Positions 35,611-48,178 are shown, numbered from the stretch's first letter. The stretch is DNA of 64,000 nucleotides from Climacium dendroides (GCA_950106755.1 OX467091.1:8511538-8575537); one strand, 5' to 3'. Program-made: numbers and translations. The notes: generated by a model from the sequence alone, not told the origin.

Positions 35611-37756
35611 TGAATTGATTCTTCAAGGCAAGTTGGCTACATACTTGAAAAAATTTGGATCATTTAGAATTGTACAGCATATAGGAAAAAATAGTAAGTA
35701 GAAAGAAGTAGAGAATGATTCAAAATACCAAATTGATAAGAATTTAGTTATGGACTTGAAAAATACGAATCCCAATGGTTGTATTAAAAAAATATTGAAA
35801 ATTAAGAAAATTAAAGGACTTCAAAGTTTATTTTAGAGTAGAGATTCCATAATTCCCCGCAAACTAAAACTCTTTGTAGCTTTCATCTCATTAATCAAAA
35901 TGGAATGATTCAAAGCTTTCTATGGGTAAATAAATTTAGAGAACCAATTTAAAATTTTCATTTAAAAAAATGATTTAAAAAAAATTCAGCGCCCAAGTTG
36001 CCCACAATTCAAAGAAAATTGCATATCATATAATAATTTTTTAACTATGAACTCAAAAGTTATGAAAATTATTGGGCCTTGAGTTGGTCATATGGAGACT
36101 TCATTTTGGCTAGTTTTATTTAGGTTATAATGAACATATGCAATGTTCTTCATTGATTCTAGTGATTTAAAATTTAGAACCTTTTTTAATTATGCTTTTC
36201 ACAATATGGTTAATGAAATTGGCATAAAAAATCTCAACAAGATTGAGGACAATCATTTTGGAATAGAGGGAATAGATAGTAACAAATTGACTTGTAAATT
36301 ACCTTTGTGATATTGGTGCAAACACTAATAAAAGTCCATTTAAATGACATCACCTAAAATTGTAGGATGGAAAAAAAACATTTTTTTAACCAATTGTTAA
36401 TTTTTGGTATTAAAAATGTAACAATTGGATTGAAAATGAAGTAAATTTTTAATGAATAATATTGCAAATTCCCTGAGTGCGGTATTGCTAATTTTCCTAA
36501 AGAAGAAGATGCTTAATCCATTAATCCCCTTGTATATTTTGGCCATTTCTTGTTATTTACTCTTGACATGAATTTTAGGCAAAAAAATGATATTTTTTGA
36601 ATTTGAATTCAACTAAAAAAATGAAGATTATCAAATGTACTTTATACTCTAATTGAAAATTCTGAAAAATTCATAAACTTTCAATATTTTATAGCAATAA
36701 TAACTTTTGATCTATTACCATGCTTTGTTGCTTTAAAAAATTTAAAGTAACCTGGTAACTTTGGTTATGCCATGATGTTATATGCTATAATATAAATCCA
36801 TGGTGAAAATTTCAGATTTTTTGAATATACTTTGTATTTGATATGAATATTTTTTCATTTTTTTCTTAATAAATTTACAGTAATTTTCAAAAAATCCAAA
36901 ATTTTTGATAATTTTAAGACTTGTAGTATACATATTACTTCATCTCTGAAAAATAATTATGAATTTTTTTATTTATATCTAGTCGCAAAATTGTACCAAA
37001 CAAAGTGATAGTGAGTAACATGAGGGCTTGAAAACCATGGTCATGGGCTTATCCTTCTAGGGTTAAGCAAGCATTTTCATGAATATGTCAAGTTGCTTAA
37101 GACATAAGAACCCAAAATTGCACCCTATCTAAAACCACCACCATTATTATCTATACATTTTCAATTTAATATGTACACACATTGAAGAAATGATCTTAGA
37201 ACTTCTACCAAAAGAAACATTGGTCATTCATAACTTTTGCATATGGTATCCAATACCACAATCTTTCGTGTGTTAGAACCTCCACTTTCACTTCCCAACA
37301 AGAAAATATAAAAAATGTGATCAATCTACTAATAGTGACTAGGCACAATCTACTAATAGAAACTAGGTATAGTAGCAAAAAGTGATGGTTTGGAAGTATC
37401 CACCTTTACGATGAAAATATCCCAAATCATTAATATAAACAATTCAACATAGTTTGAGGCACCTTTTCTAAAACTAATATTTTGTAGTATTAACAACTGA
37501 AAATCATGAATATTCTTTAAAAAATTTAGATTTTTTTAGATATGGCATGTAATTTCTATTAATTTTCAAAGTGACAACTCTCTATGACACTGAAATTGTC
37601 ATATAGGTGGATGTTCAACTAAATCTCCAAAAATCAACAATTAGTGAATTAGAGTTAAGTATACAGACAATTATCTAACACAATTGAAGGATACATTAAT
37701 GAAAGTCTAGGGATACATTTAGTGAAACTCTAGGGTACCTAAATTGAAATAGGAAC

Positions 37757-37916
37757 ATGGGAAATTTCATTAAAATAGACAATATTCCATATACCATTTT
37801 CACAGTTCTAAACAGAGAGTCTGAAATCTATTAGTGTACTAGATTTCAGGTTGCCCGGTCTAAACTCTAGGATGTCAAAGTCACAGAATATTTGCCATTT
37901 TAATGAAATTCCCCAT
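37757..37916 (+). mobile_element. 160-bp MITE with 4-bp target duplication, copy 1
   Basis: Inverted ends ATGGGAAATTTCATTAAAAT and ATTTTAATGAAATTCCCCAT, flanked by the direct repeat GAAC (37753-37756 and 37917-37920). The centre contains ATCTATTAGTGTACTAGATT. Confidence 0.8.
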
Positions 37917-38438
37917 GAACGTTTTAAAGTGTTTCTACCTAGTAAGGTAGCTCTTCTCACTAAGTAGAGTGCCTAAAACTAGTGCATCACTATTTTTTGC
38001 CTTGTATGATGCAACATGCCTCCAATCACTTTGGAAAGAAAAGGATGAAAAACGGCCTTCTGACATCCAACAGATGACATTTTGTCATCCATCGGACAGA
38101 AAACGTCCGCCACGGCGTTCGAGGGTTAGCCACTTGTGCTGACACTGTTCGCAAGCAGGGAACGTGTACTCCAATGCAAAGAATATTCATGGGCAGTTGA
38201 TTAATGCCTGCATGCATGCACGCTCCTTTTTCGAAGACGGAAGCATCAAATCGATACGGATTACGGGTTCAAACCATTGGGTGATAAAATTAACTTAACT
38301 TGAGTTAACTTAACTCAACTACGGTCACTTTATGTGCACAGCAAGGAAACGGGTCACAGGGTTTATTTTTTTTTTTCATTTAACTTATTTTGGGCAGTGC
38401 AGAAAGCAATCTAGTTGAGTGGAGTGATCCCGGAACTA

Positions 38439-38711
38439 CACTAAAATTGGTAAATAGTGTTGGGTGATAATTAGTGTTGTAGTGAATTGGATCATAGCTT
38501 TTAATTTATTATATTATCATTCCAATTTCTATATTTTGTTCCCATCTAACACTAAATGCACTCTCGTAGAAATGTTGAAATGACCAAATTTTACTATAAA
38601 GCTAAAATAGTGTTAAAATGGGTAAATAATGTTCTAACACTAACCATGCAAATCACAATTAGTGTTATTGTTGACAATTAGTGTAGCCAACACTATTTAC
38701 TAATTTTAGTG
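38439..38711 (-). mobile_element. TA-flanked CACT-end MITE, subfamily 1, copy 2 (273 bp)
   Basis: Reverse-oriented relative of the 26989-27260 element. It starts CACTAAAATTGGTAAATAGT and ends TAATTTTAGTG, with TA on each side. It shares the internal block around CTCTCGTAGAAATGTTGAAA (inverted in the other copy). Confidence 0.85.
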
Positions 38712-39354
38712 TAGTTTATGGAATTAATTTAGTGCAATTTACTAGTTCCTTTTAACATTTATGAGAATCTTTTTTCCAAAAATGTGGATGAAATAAAATG
38801 AATGATTAAAAAAAAACTAACTAACGAATGTGCCATGTGCCATTGTTACAATCAAAAGAAAAAAAAATTAGTTTTCTAATTTTCTCACTCATAAAAAACT
38901 TTGAAATTTTGTAACTTTTACACTGGAGGTCCAAACGCCATGAAATAAAGCATGCACTCCTCCTTATTGAGCACTTTCTAATGGTACCAAAAACACAATT
39001 GGGGGACACATGGTCACAAATAAAACAAACAAATACCCTATCTTAATGGATGAACGCTACCTTCAAGACAAGGAGGCATCAATTTTGGCTACCTTGAGAG
39101 TGAGTAGTATTTTAAAAAAAATAGAAAAGAAAGGATTTTGCAAGTTGGAAAGGATTAGTGGGAGTACTATAATACAAAAGAGACTAAATAGATGCTAATT
39201 CAGTTCAATGTGGAGGAAGTTGCAAATTGGCTATCAAATTCTATTGTTTGTTGCAGTCTTGGCTAAATTTTTTTTTTCAAGGATTTTCTCCAATGTACAT
39301 ATAGCTATTGAAAAATTTAAGTAGCAATGGAGCAAATTTTGGCCAATTTTGTGA

Positions 39355-39555
39355 ATTTTGGAATGGAGCGATGAAGCTATTTACATCCATGGAAATGGAT
39401 GAAACTTACAATATAAAGATGAAATTTCACTTATGCATCCAAAAGAGTACACATTCATCCAAAATAGAATGATACCGTTAGTCCCAAGATTTGGTAGCAA
39501 TTTCATTAGCAATTTTATCCATTGAGAAAAGAAGAATATCTTGCCAAATGTATAA
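39355..39555 (+). repeat. Dispersed repeat (GGAGCGATGAAGC family)
   Basis: A roughly 190-bp block with GGAGYGATGAAGC, ATGGATGAAA, ACATTCATCCAAAATAGA, GTCCCAAGATTTG and AGAATATCTTGCAAA-like motifs. A second direct copy is at 42185-42370 and an inverted one at about 48680-48860. Confidence 0.65.
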
Positions 39556-40490
39556 AAATTTGCTCACGTGGCTTGCACCTAAGAGGTACATGTAATTATA
39601 ATACACTCACTTATTACTTTGGGAAGAAAAGTTGAAGCCTATGACCATGGAAATCTTCCTCAATTGACTTTTGGTTTAGTTGCAACAAATTGCAACTAAA
39701 TTTGAGTGATCATTATTTTTATTTTATTATTCAGAGATGAAATCTTTTGCCTTTGGTAAGTTGTAAAATTTTCAGATTTATTGGTGGTCATTGCAAATTA
39801 CCATGATTTTTTTGAAGAAGAAGTGAAGAAAATTCATATCTAATTCAAAATTGGCCTCCTCAAGACTTGTAAATTTATCCATATGTACAAATTATATGAA
39901 GAATGTCATTGTATGAACCAAAAATTGTGCCATCCTATAAATGGAAAATTAATAGACCGTAGTAATAGGCCCAATGTTCAAATCGCATGAAGTAAATTTT
40001 TGTAAATTTTGTAATTTTGAAAGTTTTAAATTGGAGACTCAATAAACTTCATTTCATTAGTTGGATTCAAATTTCAAAATATCATTTACATGTCTCAAAC
40101 TTCAATCAAGAGTGAGGAGATAGGTGTTGCTAAAATACAATGGAAGGGTATCTTTTGTAACTTGTGGCACATACTTCCTCAATATTAGCAAATTTGTGGA
40201 CACCTCCATAAGGCCATTCTTGAATGTGCTACAACAAGGAAAATCTTTTGTACATCTCCTCTCCCCCCCAAAATAGGATGCAAACTTCATGTATTGCATC
40301 TTCTATGACAAGATTGTTTTTTAATCCAGAAGTCATATCTGGGCTCCTCTAACATTTTTGGATTCATACTTAACCCTTAAAAGCGGGACCTATAACCATA
40401 GAAATGAACATCAAAATCCGTTCATTTTGTGTCTATTTATTCTTGAGTTTTTAATATTTAATTTTAGGAAATAGAAACATATATTTTCTA

Positions 40491-40945
40491 CACTCTAACC
40501 TCCTTATAATGACTACTTCAACTCTTGTAATAATGGTCATATTGGGAAGGCGTCACATTATAGAATTAACATGCATTTGTCACATTAAAATGACAATATT
40601 TGAAAATGAAGTGTTACAAATTAAATGCCCTGTGACATAAGCACCACATGATAAGAACTACAAGTTTCAACACCTAAAGACTTGCATCAAAGTGATTGCT
40701 ACACATGATTCTTTTGACATTTCAAGGGTGACAAACACAGTAGTGGTACTTTGAATAGACAAACCCTAAAGGCAACTATTGATGTTTGCTTCCATGTATT
40801 ATCACATTTGTTTGTGTACTAAAGTCACTTTAGTGAATGTAATAGTCACAATATTGAGCTCAATTCTTCACATATGTTCTCAAGAGTCTTGTCACAACAA
40901 AGAATTTGTGATATGTGAGGGCGTCATATAAAGAAGGTTAGAGTG
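40491..40945 (+). mobile_element. TA-flanked CACT-end MITE, subfamily 3 (455 bp)
   Basis: The left end CACTCTAACCTCCTTATAAT and right end ATATAAAGAAGGTTAGAGTG are imperfect inverted repeats of about 23 bp, with TA immediately outside both. Noncoding interior. Only one copy seen here, so family status is inferred from the similar end design. Confidence 0.65.
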
Positions 40946-42635
40946 TATAAGTTATAAGATTTTCATATATTTTTTGTAAAAAATTGAAATTATATTGAAT
41001 TTTTTTTAAAAGTGAAAAAATCATATCACATTTAGAATAATCTCAAGAATAAAATGAAAAATTATCCATGGGTGTATATAATAGTTCAAAATATAATGGA
41101 ATAAAATTATTTATAGCATATTTCTATAATTAGAAATTAATAGATTGTTGTTATAAATCCAAAGTTCTAATTGTGACAAAATAATCAAATTTTAGAAAGA
41201 TTTCAGTTTTTTTCATTGGAATAGAAACTTTAAATTATTGATTTTATCTCATTAGTTGGGCCTAAATTTAAAAAATAAATAATATTTATGATTCAAATTC
41301 ACATCAAGAGCAAGGAGCTTCAAGTTGCCAAAATACAATATTGACATGGTGACCTATGGACTGAGTGAGCATCTACTTATGTAGAAAAGTTGAAATATCC
41401 CATGAGAAGGAAATCTCCAATACGATAATCTTATGATGCATTCAAGCAAACTCCCTCAACAAGTTTGGATGTAATTTTTCCTATCCTGTAGGTCTTCTTG
41501 AAATCATCTCAAAAACACATAACATCCTCTTAGGTATTTCAAGATGCAAAATATGTAAGGGACCATTCCTTAGATGGATGTCTACTTGTCAAGTAGGCAT
41601 CCATTGAAATATGTAAGGGACCATTTCAAGATACAAAATATGTAAATGACCATGTTTGCAACCAAAATTAGACTTCTTCACCCTCCAAGGGTTAATACTC
41701 CATAATTCACTTTCATTAGGCAAGTGCCAAAATGTTTAAATTTTATGATATCCACATTATACTACACCAATAACAAGATGACACATTGTACTTATTTTTT
41801 GAAACAAATGACTTCATTTAAGGTGAAAACATCCAAAATTGTCCCTATATCTATTATTGGCAAGTAGAAATCCATTGAAAGTATTTCCAATAGTGCCATT
41901 AAATTGTTCCACCTTACATAATTGTGAATAGCAGAATAATTGATTGTTGATTTTCTAAACTTTGGTTTTATGACTAAGTTATGTGATGATTTCAAAGGCC
42001 TAGAAAGCTTTCACTTTGAAAATTCGTAGTAATTATATGTCTTATCCAAAAAAAATTCTAAATTTTAAAAAAATCCATGATTTTCAATTGTTAGTACCAG
42101 AAAGATGTTTTTTTTGTTAAAAAAAGATGCCTTAAACTTAGTGTTTTTCCATTTATTTTGGGTAGTTTAAAAAACAATCTTCATTGGAGTGATGAAGCCA
42201 TTTTCATCCAAAAATGAATGAAATGTGCAATATATAGATGAAAATTCATTTATTCATCCAAAAAAGTGTACATTCATTCCAAATAGAGCAGTTTTGTCCC
42301 AAGATTTGATAGCAATTGAGTGCCGTTTCATCCACTAAAAAAAAAGAATATCTTGCAAAATTCCTTATACAAAATTGTACATTATTTTTTAGCAAAAAAT
42401 TGCTCAAAAGAAAATCCCTACTCCAACTATTTTGAATTGTTGTATTTTAGGGGTGTTTTCTAGGGCCTTTTTTCATTTTTTATGAAGTGCCAAACTAGCA
42501 ATATAAAATGTTATAGTGGTACTCCAATCTTCAACATTCATCCACATATTGGATAGAAAATATCACATTTAGCACATATCACTTGTCCATAATTATATTT
42601 CCATCTACAATTTGGTGATTCCATCCAAGATTTTT

Positions 42636-42850
42636 TTAAGCTTTTAAAGGAAAAATGGGTGACTTTGGAAATCATTCCTCCCCATTACCATATGAATCAC
42701 TGGCTTAAGAAATAGCAAAAGCACTCATTAGAAGGTAGTAGACCTCCTCTTTTTACAACAAAATTTTGGAGATGAATAGTTGCACTTCTGTCCTACTAGA
42801 AGGATTTCCTTCATCATCGGACGCCAAACGTCCATGTCGACATTTAACCC
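42636..42850 (-). mobile_element. TTAA-bounded MITE family, copy F3
   Basis: Reverse-oriented family copy. It has TGACTTTGGAAATCATT, GGCTTAAGAAA, AGCACTCATTAGAAG, GATGAATAGTTGCACTTCTG and CGTCCATGTCGACATTTAA. The left end is degenerate, and the right side runs into the next copy. Confidence 0.7.
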
Positions 42851-42867
42851 TTAAATGACACCAAGGA

Positions 42868-43243
42868 CTTTTTCTTGGCCGATGAATGACAAAGAATCTC
42901 TCTCCATGTAGGAGAGAAGTGCAACTAATCATCCTCCAAATTTTATGGGAAAAGGAAATATCTTCTACAATAGCTTATCTTTCAATGAAAGCTTTTATGG
43001 GGAATTTCATTAAAATGGAGATATTCCATGTGCCATTTTTACAGTGTGCCATTTCCACAATGTAAATGAAATCTATTAGTGTACTAGATTTTAGACCACC
43101 TGTTTGAATTGTGGGATGTCAAAGTCATAGAATATTTGCCATTTTAATGAAATTCCCCATTTTTGCATTTTTTTAAGCCAACAATTCACATGGTACCCAA
43201 ATAAATGATTTCCACGGTGACCGGTTTGTCGTTTAAGGGTTAA
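42868..43243 (+). mobile_element. TTAA-bounded MITE family, copy F4, interrupted
   Basis: Forward copy next to F3, forming a back-to-back pair. It keeps GATGAATGACAAAGAATCTC and CGTTTAAGGGTTAA, but carries the 164-bp element 42997-43160 between AAAGCTTTTA and TTTTGCATTTTTTTAAGCC. Confidence 0.8.
42997..43160 (+). mobile_element. 164-bp MITE with 4-bp target duplication, copy 2, nested in another repeat
   Basis: The same family as 37757-37916: ATGGGGAATTTCATTAAAAT at the left, its inverse at the right, and the shared centre ATCTATTAGTGTACTAGATT. TTTT flanks both sides. It splits a TTAA-bounded element (42868-43243); related copies elsewhere are continuous at this point. Confidence 0.85.
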
Positions 43244-43888
43244 GGGTTCATTTGAAGTTTTATGGCAAAAAAAACCCTTCATGACTTGCAGCCATTTTTT
43301 ACCCAAATTATTATTTTTTCTGGTGCAATCTGGCACTGTGATTTCGCCCTCAAAGAAAGGATTCTGACCGCTGACTCGCGTTTGTAGTGCGTGTTGCCAT
43401 GGTGACCCCTCCGTGAACCTTCAAGCCCCACGCCCCCACCTCCGTCTCCTGGAGGCAGCCAGAGCGTTATGACGGGAACTGCTGCAGTGCGCCAGGTGGG
43501 GCAGCCAGAACTGCAGAATTGGGTGGCGAAGAACAAGCACGGCTCCCCTGGGCCACCTCAGGAGTCCTCCATCCGCTCATCGGCTCAGCCTATATACAGA
43601 ACAACAAAAGAAAAAGAAAACCCAATTAGCCAACCCGCTGGAACTTCTTCCCAAAGACATGGTGGCTATGGCGAAGCCTCTTCCATTCCTCCACAAATCA
43701 AAGTGACCTCATGATCCCCGCTCCACTCTTTTCTCCCCTCGCCGTTTATCATAGCCACTCTTTCACTCAATTCACCACCGCTTGTTTCATTCCACAGGAT
43801 GGATTGAGTACACGGGATGCAACCGAGTCCTTCGCAGTTACCAAAACACAAACTGATGAGAGACCGAGGGATGGAGGGAGAGGAATAG

Positions 43889-43917
43889 AGAGACAGAGAC
43901 AGAGACAGACAGAGAGG
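43889..43917 (+). repeat. GA-rich microsatellite upstream of the 171-aa gene
   Basis: A GAGACAGAGACAGAGACAGA-type run lies about 160-190 bp before the start codon. Purine or pyrimidine microsatellites are common in plant 5' leaders and core promoters. Confidence 0.7.
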
Positions 43918-44074
43918 GTGCAATAGTAGTAGTGTTCGTTGCGTTCGGTATTGCGAGTTCGTGTTGGGTTCTTGGTATTTCCGACCCGTTGCCGAGGTTG
44001 TGGGGTTGCATCTCGAGCTTGTGTGCGTGTTTGTGTTTGTGGGTGTTTTTGTGGAATTTGCGGCACATGCGTAT

Positions 44075-45471
44075 ATGGCGGTGGCAGCAGTGGCGTTGAC
44101 AGGCCTGATCCAAAGGCCTCCGTTCTCCGACGGCACTCTCACTCCTCTCCCCATCCGTCGCCGCGGATTCAAGCTCCCTCCGCCTCTCCCCGCGGTCGCA
44201 TGCACTTCCTCCTGGCAGAAGCGTCGCGGACGTCGACGCAAGCGCACCACAACTCCCAAGGGCCGAATCGACACAGAATTCGACCTCGTGGTCGTCCCCG
44301 CGGACGGAATCTCCATGTCGGGCTCGGAGTCCGATGTCTCTGACTGGTCCGTCGGGTGGCTGGAGCCGCACCATGCCAATTTCCTCACGGAGAATGAGCT
44401 TGAAGATAGCTTTGCGGTGCTGGTGCCGTGCTATGGCGCGACCTCCCCCAACTCTCCCAAACCCAAGTTCGGGAATGGGGAGGAACAGCAACAACAGCAA
44501 CCGCCGTGGGCAGCCGTCCTCGCCAATCTCTCCAAACACACCAACCAAGGTATCATACACCACAATTGGACATATCTCATTTTACTTCCGTCGCAGTAAC
44601 CCATGTAACGTAATGGAATGTATAATGCATCCGCTGTTTTTTCTCCTTTATTTTTGCGTTTGAATCGGTGATGTATTAAACAAGTTGATGGCAACCATTC
44701 GTTTGGCGCGCACCGCGCTTTCCATGCTGATGGCTTCTTTTCCATGCCCACCCCCATAGTAGTTGTCGCTTTTTACTCTCTTCTTGCTTGAGGAAATTGC
44801 AGAACCTGTATCGAAGAATCAGTTTTACATAATTTTAGTGCGTAATTTGTGTAGTTGGAGAATACGTTTTTCTTAATTTGAGTGTTGGATTTGTGTCTGT
44901 ATTATGCACTAGGGAACTCAATTCTGGAGGTTAGTTGTGGGAAACATTCCATGCTGAGCCATGCATAGTGATGGGTGTGATTTTTCACAACCAGGTTCCA
45001 GATCTTAAGCTACCTGGCGTGATGTTTAGGATTATATGGTTGTGGGTGGTCCGATGGTGAAGAAGGACCGAATTTGGAGCTCGGTTGTGGGAAATGGAAC
45101 ATGTTGAGCTCTGCAAGTGGAGAAGGATGTACTTTTTCCACAACCAGGCTCCAGATTTGAGTTACCTAGCGTAACTGGTATGGACGATCCAATGGTGAAG
45201 AAAGCAACGGATCAATTTGGGGGGGGGGGGGGATGCCTGCGACTTGGAGATGAGACTCGGAAAACTTACTCCAAACTGAGGCATCAAGGGTAGCACGCTA
45301 CCTGTGTCGATGCGTAGTATAGTTAGTAGAATTACCTCCGACATTCACGCTCCTCTTCTACAATAGTAATTCTTCCTCTACAGGCTTCATTGCGATTATG
45401 CCTAAGATGTGTTTAATTTCTGTGTTGCAGAGAACAAGAGGCACTTGGAGAATTGGCTTGCCAACCTTTGA
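44075..45471 (+). CDS. Conserved plant protein of unknown function (WSVGWLEP / SFAVLVPCYG motif)
   Basis: Two exons, 44075-44549 and 45431-45471, join in phase 1 and encode 171 residues. The N-terminal 70 residues are basic (WQKRRGRRRKR at 47-57) and could be a targeting region or nuclear signal. Then come an acidic/Ser block, the motif SDVSDWSVGWLEPHHANF (about 86-103), SFAVLVPCYG (112-121), a Gln run (138-142) and the C-terminal peptide KRHLENWLANL encoded by the small second exon. From memory, short plant proteins share the SVGW...SFAVLVPCYG core and an (I/L)E-x-WL-x-x-L tail; none has a known function. An in-frame ATG at 43961 would add 38 residues, but that stretch is hydrophobic and unlike the family, so I chose 44075. 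The leader has a GA-rich run and the 3' flank a CT-rich run. Confidence 0.82.
45219..45232 (+). repeat. G14 homopolymer in the intron of the 171-aa gene
   Basis: Fourteen consecutive G residues. This is the longest G run I noticed in the window and is prone to length error in sequencing. Confidence 0.85.
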
Positions 45472-45535
45472 GATTCAACTGACCATTTTACAAACCAGAA
45501 AGTGATGGAATGCGCCATCCCCATCATCATGGAAG

Positions 45536-45580
45536 CTCTCTCTCTCTTTCTCTCTCTTTCTCTCTCCCACTCTCTCCTTC
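45536..45580 (+). repeat. CT-rich microsatellite in the 3' flank of the 171-aa gene
   Basis: CTCTCTCTCTTTCTCTCTCT-type run starting about 65 bp after the stop codon, probably in the 3' UTR. A GGAAGG-type purine run follows at 45616-45655. Confidence 0.7.
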
Positions 45581-46274
45581 TGTACATTAGAAATGCAACG
45601 ACGCAATTGCTGCCTGGAGGGGAAGGAAGGGAAGGAAGGGAAGGGAGGGGAAGGAAAAAAAAATTGAAGTTCCAAGGGGGTCATGAGCCCTTTCTAGGTG
45701 TGACATATGACAAATAGTATATAGCTCCTGTACGAATATCTACTAATCGATAAACTAACAAAAAAGAAGTCACCTCCGCAGCGATGAGCCTAATCTGTAC
45801 AGTACGTAACTAAAAGCCTAATCTGCTAGTGAATGTAGCTCATTGGAGGGGCCGAATGACAAAAAAATATTTGAGGAAAGGCCAGAGAAGGGGTCTAGAG
45901 GGAACCGACGCAAGTAGTAGTGCTCCTCGGGTGGTATGATTCGCTGCCATTGCAACAAGGAGGGGCACTCTGGACTCTCGAGGGCTGGTCCTCCGCAATC
46001 CATCGAGGTGTTGGGGTTGTTGAGCTTGCTGTAGAGGAATGAAATAGTATCAAGCTTTTCATGGAGTTTTCAGGAATCAGAGCTCCAGGTTTGGGCCTCG
46101 CCAGAGAAAAAACAGCTGGGGAGGGGCCATTTTGGTTGTCGTAACTTCCGCTCACAGTGGAGAATGAAAATTGTGGGCCTTTTTGGCTTACTATGCGTTT
46201 TCTCGTCACATTTCTTGAGTTCTACACTTGAGTTCCATCCCCTTGCAAGGAGTCTTTCATGTCCACGAGGTTTC

Positions 46275-46785
46275 TGATTTGTGTGGGAACTTGCAATGCC
46301 TTCATTGTCACATTCTTGTACTTCGTGGTTGCTATCTCGGACGAAGAATCTGTAATTACGTCTACAAGGATGCTCAGCTTATTTGTGCACAACAGGAGCT
46401 TGCAATGCCTCCATTGTCACATTCTTGTGCTTCGTGGTTGCTATCTCGTACGAAGAATCTGTAATTATGTTCACAATTTGCTTGAGCTTCACGGGTACTA
46501 TCCGCAACAAAGAATCTTAAATAATTCCACAAGGATGCTCTACTTGTGCGCAACTGGGGTGCTGTACAACTTGCAATTCCTACCTATTATAATCGCAGCT
46601 CTTGAGCTTCACAGTTGCTATTTTATTCAAAGAATATTTGAGTATGTCCTCAAGGATGCTCTACTTGTGCACGACAACGTTTTGGGAACTTGCAATTCCT
46701 CCCTTGTCACGTTCTTGAGATCCACTGGCATCATCCCTTACAAGGAATCACAAAGATTGCTTCATTGGTGCACGACTTGGTTTGC
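46275..46785 (+). repeat. Degenerate tandem array (about 5 units of 85-120 bp), decayed coding-like
   Basis: Units share GGGAACTTGCAATGCCTYCA, TGTCACATTCTTG, TTCGTGGTTGCTATCTC, AAGAATCT and ACAAGGATGCTC(T/A).CTTGTGCAC. One frame stays open for 195 codons (46259-46846), but the units drift in length and no family is recognisable. Their rhythm (L.CLHCHILVLRGCYL) faintly recalls decayed leucine-rich repeats; this is weak. Confidence 0.65.
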
Positions 46786-48178
46786 AATTTGTGATTTTGT
46801 TATCAAATTGGATTTAACATTCTTCTTCTTTTATTCTCCATTCTAGAGTTTTGGAGAGGCACACTGATTTAACCTATTGTTGTCATATGCAAAATTAGTG
46901 TCATTATCCCTCCAAAAGTGGAAATTTGTTCAATATAATAATATTTCATTGTACATTTATTTTAATTATTTTGTGGGTAGAATTGTGGTCTTTGGGCCTC
47001 AAGGAATAGCACTAGAGCGTAGTGCCCATAGCCCACATTAGCACAAAGCTAGTACCAATATGGGCCTAGTGCATTGGCATGCTTGGACACTCAATTCTTT
47101 AGTAGTGTCTGTAGACCACCCCTTTTATAGTCACACTCTTTGACAGGAGAAGTCATTGTGGTCTTGGCATTCCTCAAATTGTGCTATAAGTAGAACCTCT
47201 CTTAGTACAAGTTTTTATGCATTTAAAGAGGCCATAGCATTAGGAAAAATTGTAGGCCTCATCAAAAGAGATCACGAGTTCTACTCCTCACAATGCAATT
47301 ATAATTTTTTTTCTTAAAAATTAATATTATTGACGTGTCACTACTATTTCCATGTCAGCACCACATTAGATTGGCAATTTTTTTTTAAATTCAAAAAATA
47401 ATTTTCAATTTCTTTTTTTTTGTATTTGTACTACTAAAGGATTGAAAATCAAAAGTTAACGGCCCTTTGCATGGTTCAGATTTTTTATAATGACTACATG
47501 TCTTTCCATCTTGAATCCACATGCCCACATCTTGAATCAAACGCATGCCCACCTATTGTCTCTAAATTCTACTATTGCACATTATGCACTAAGGGAGTAC
47601 AAAGTAAAACTTGCAATAAGCCCAACAAGCCTTTAGAGTACAATTTATATTATGAAAATATCTTTATTTTTATTGAATCTTATTGACAACCAAAAGATGA
47701 TTTTAGATTCCTTTGGTGTATCTTTTTTGGGACACACAACAACAACAAAAAAAAATATCAACTTTTGGTAGCCACTATGTATCCTAAACCCATCCTAGCC
47801 CCCTCTTATTTAGCCCCCTTTAGTCAAGAATCTAGATGGTCATTTTTAGTAAATCTAAAGAGTCAAAAAGGAGTGGATGCCACTATTTATTTCAAGATAG
47901 CTTTTGGCTTCTTACACACCATGCTTTAAATTTTGGACGTACTACCTCCGATTCTTTCATCATCACTCTTGGATGGTTCCACACGCCTACACCTACACAT
48001 TTAAATTTAAAATTAAATTTAAAACTTTTATTTTTTTGTTTTTTTTCCCCATTCTCTCTCTCCTATCCAAGCCATATGATAGATAGTTCCACTAACTTAT
48101 CTGGTCCACTATTCTCTCAACAAGTCTCATGCCTCCACGTAGATCCTTCGTCCAAGTGGCTGCTGAAGAATGTTGCGC

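Larger units (their letters stand above)
22211..43300. other. Gene desert of about 21 kb composed of decayed repeats
   Basis: Very AT-rich, no gene recognised. It holds the MITEs and dispersed repeats listed separately. Several long decayed blocks also resemble each other, such as 23.6-23.9 kb with 35.2-35.5 kb, and 36.5-37.06 kb with 50.35-50.76 kb. Both copies of the latter end in GTCATGGGC followed by AGGGTTA. A GC-rich island at 25.7-26.9 kb holds only an unrecognised short ORF. Confidence 0.6.

Noticed and set aside
43961..44074. Upstream in-frame ATG extending the 171-aa protein by 38 residues
   Set aside because: The extension is a hydrophobic, Val/Phe-rich translation of leader sequence. 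The ATG at 44075 starts a composition typical of the family.
43838..44563. Long minus-strand ORFs (240 and 241 codons) opposite the 171-aa gene
   Set aside because: They lie antisense to a GC-rich coding exon whose own frame has conserved motifs and a matching second exon. The antisense products are low-complexity and match nothing I know.
46259..46846. 195-codon ORF as a real gene
   Set aside because: It sits in a degenerate tandem array with units of changing length and no recognisable domain. Annotated as a repeat instead.
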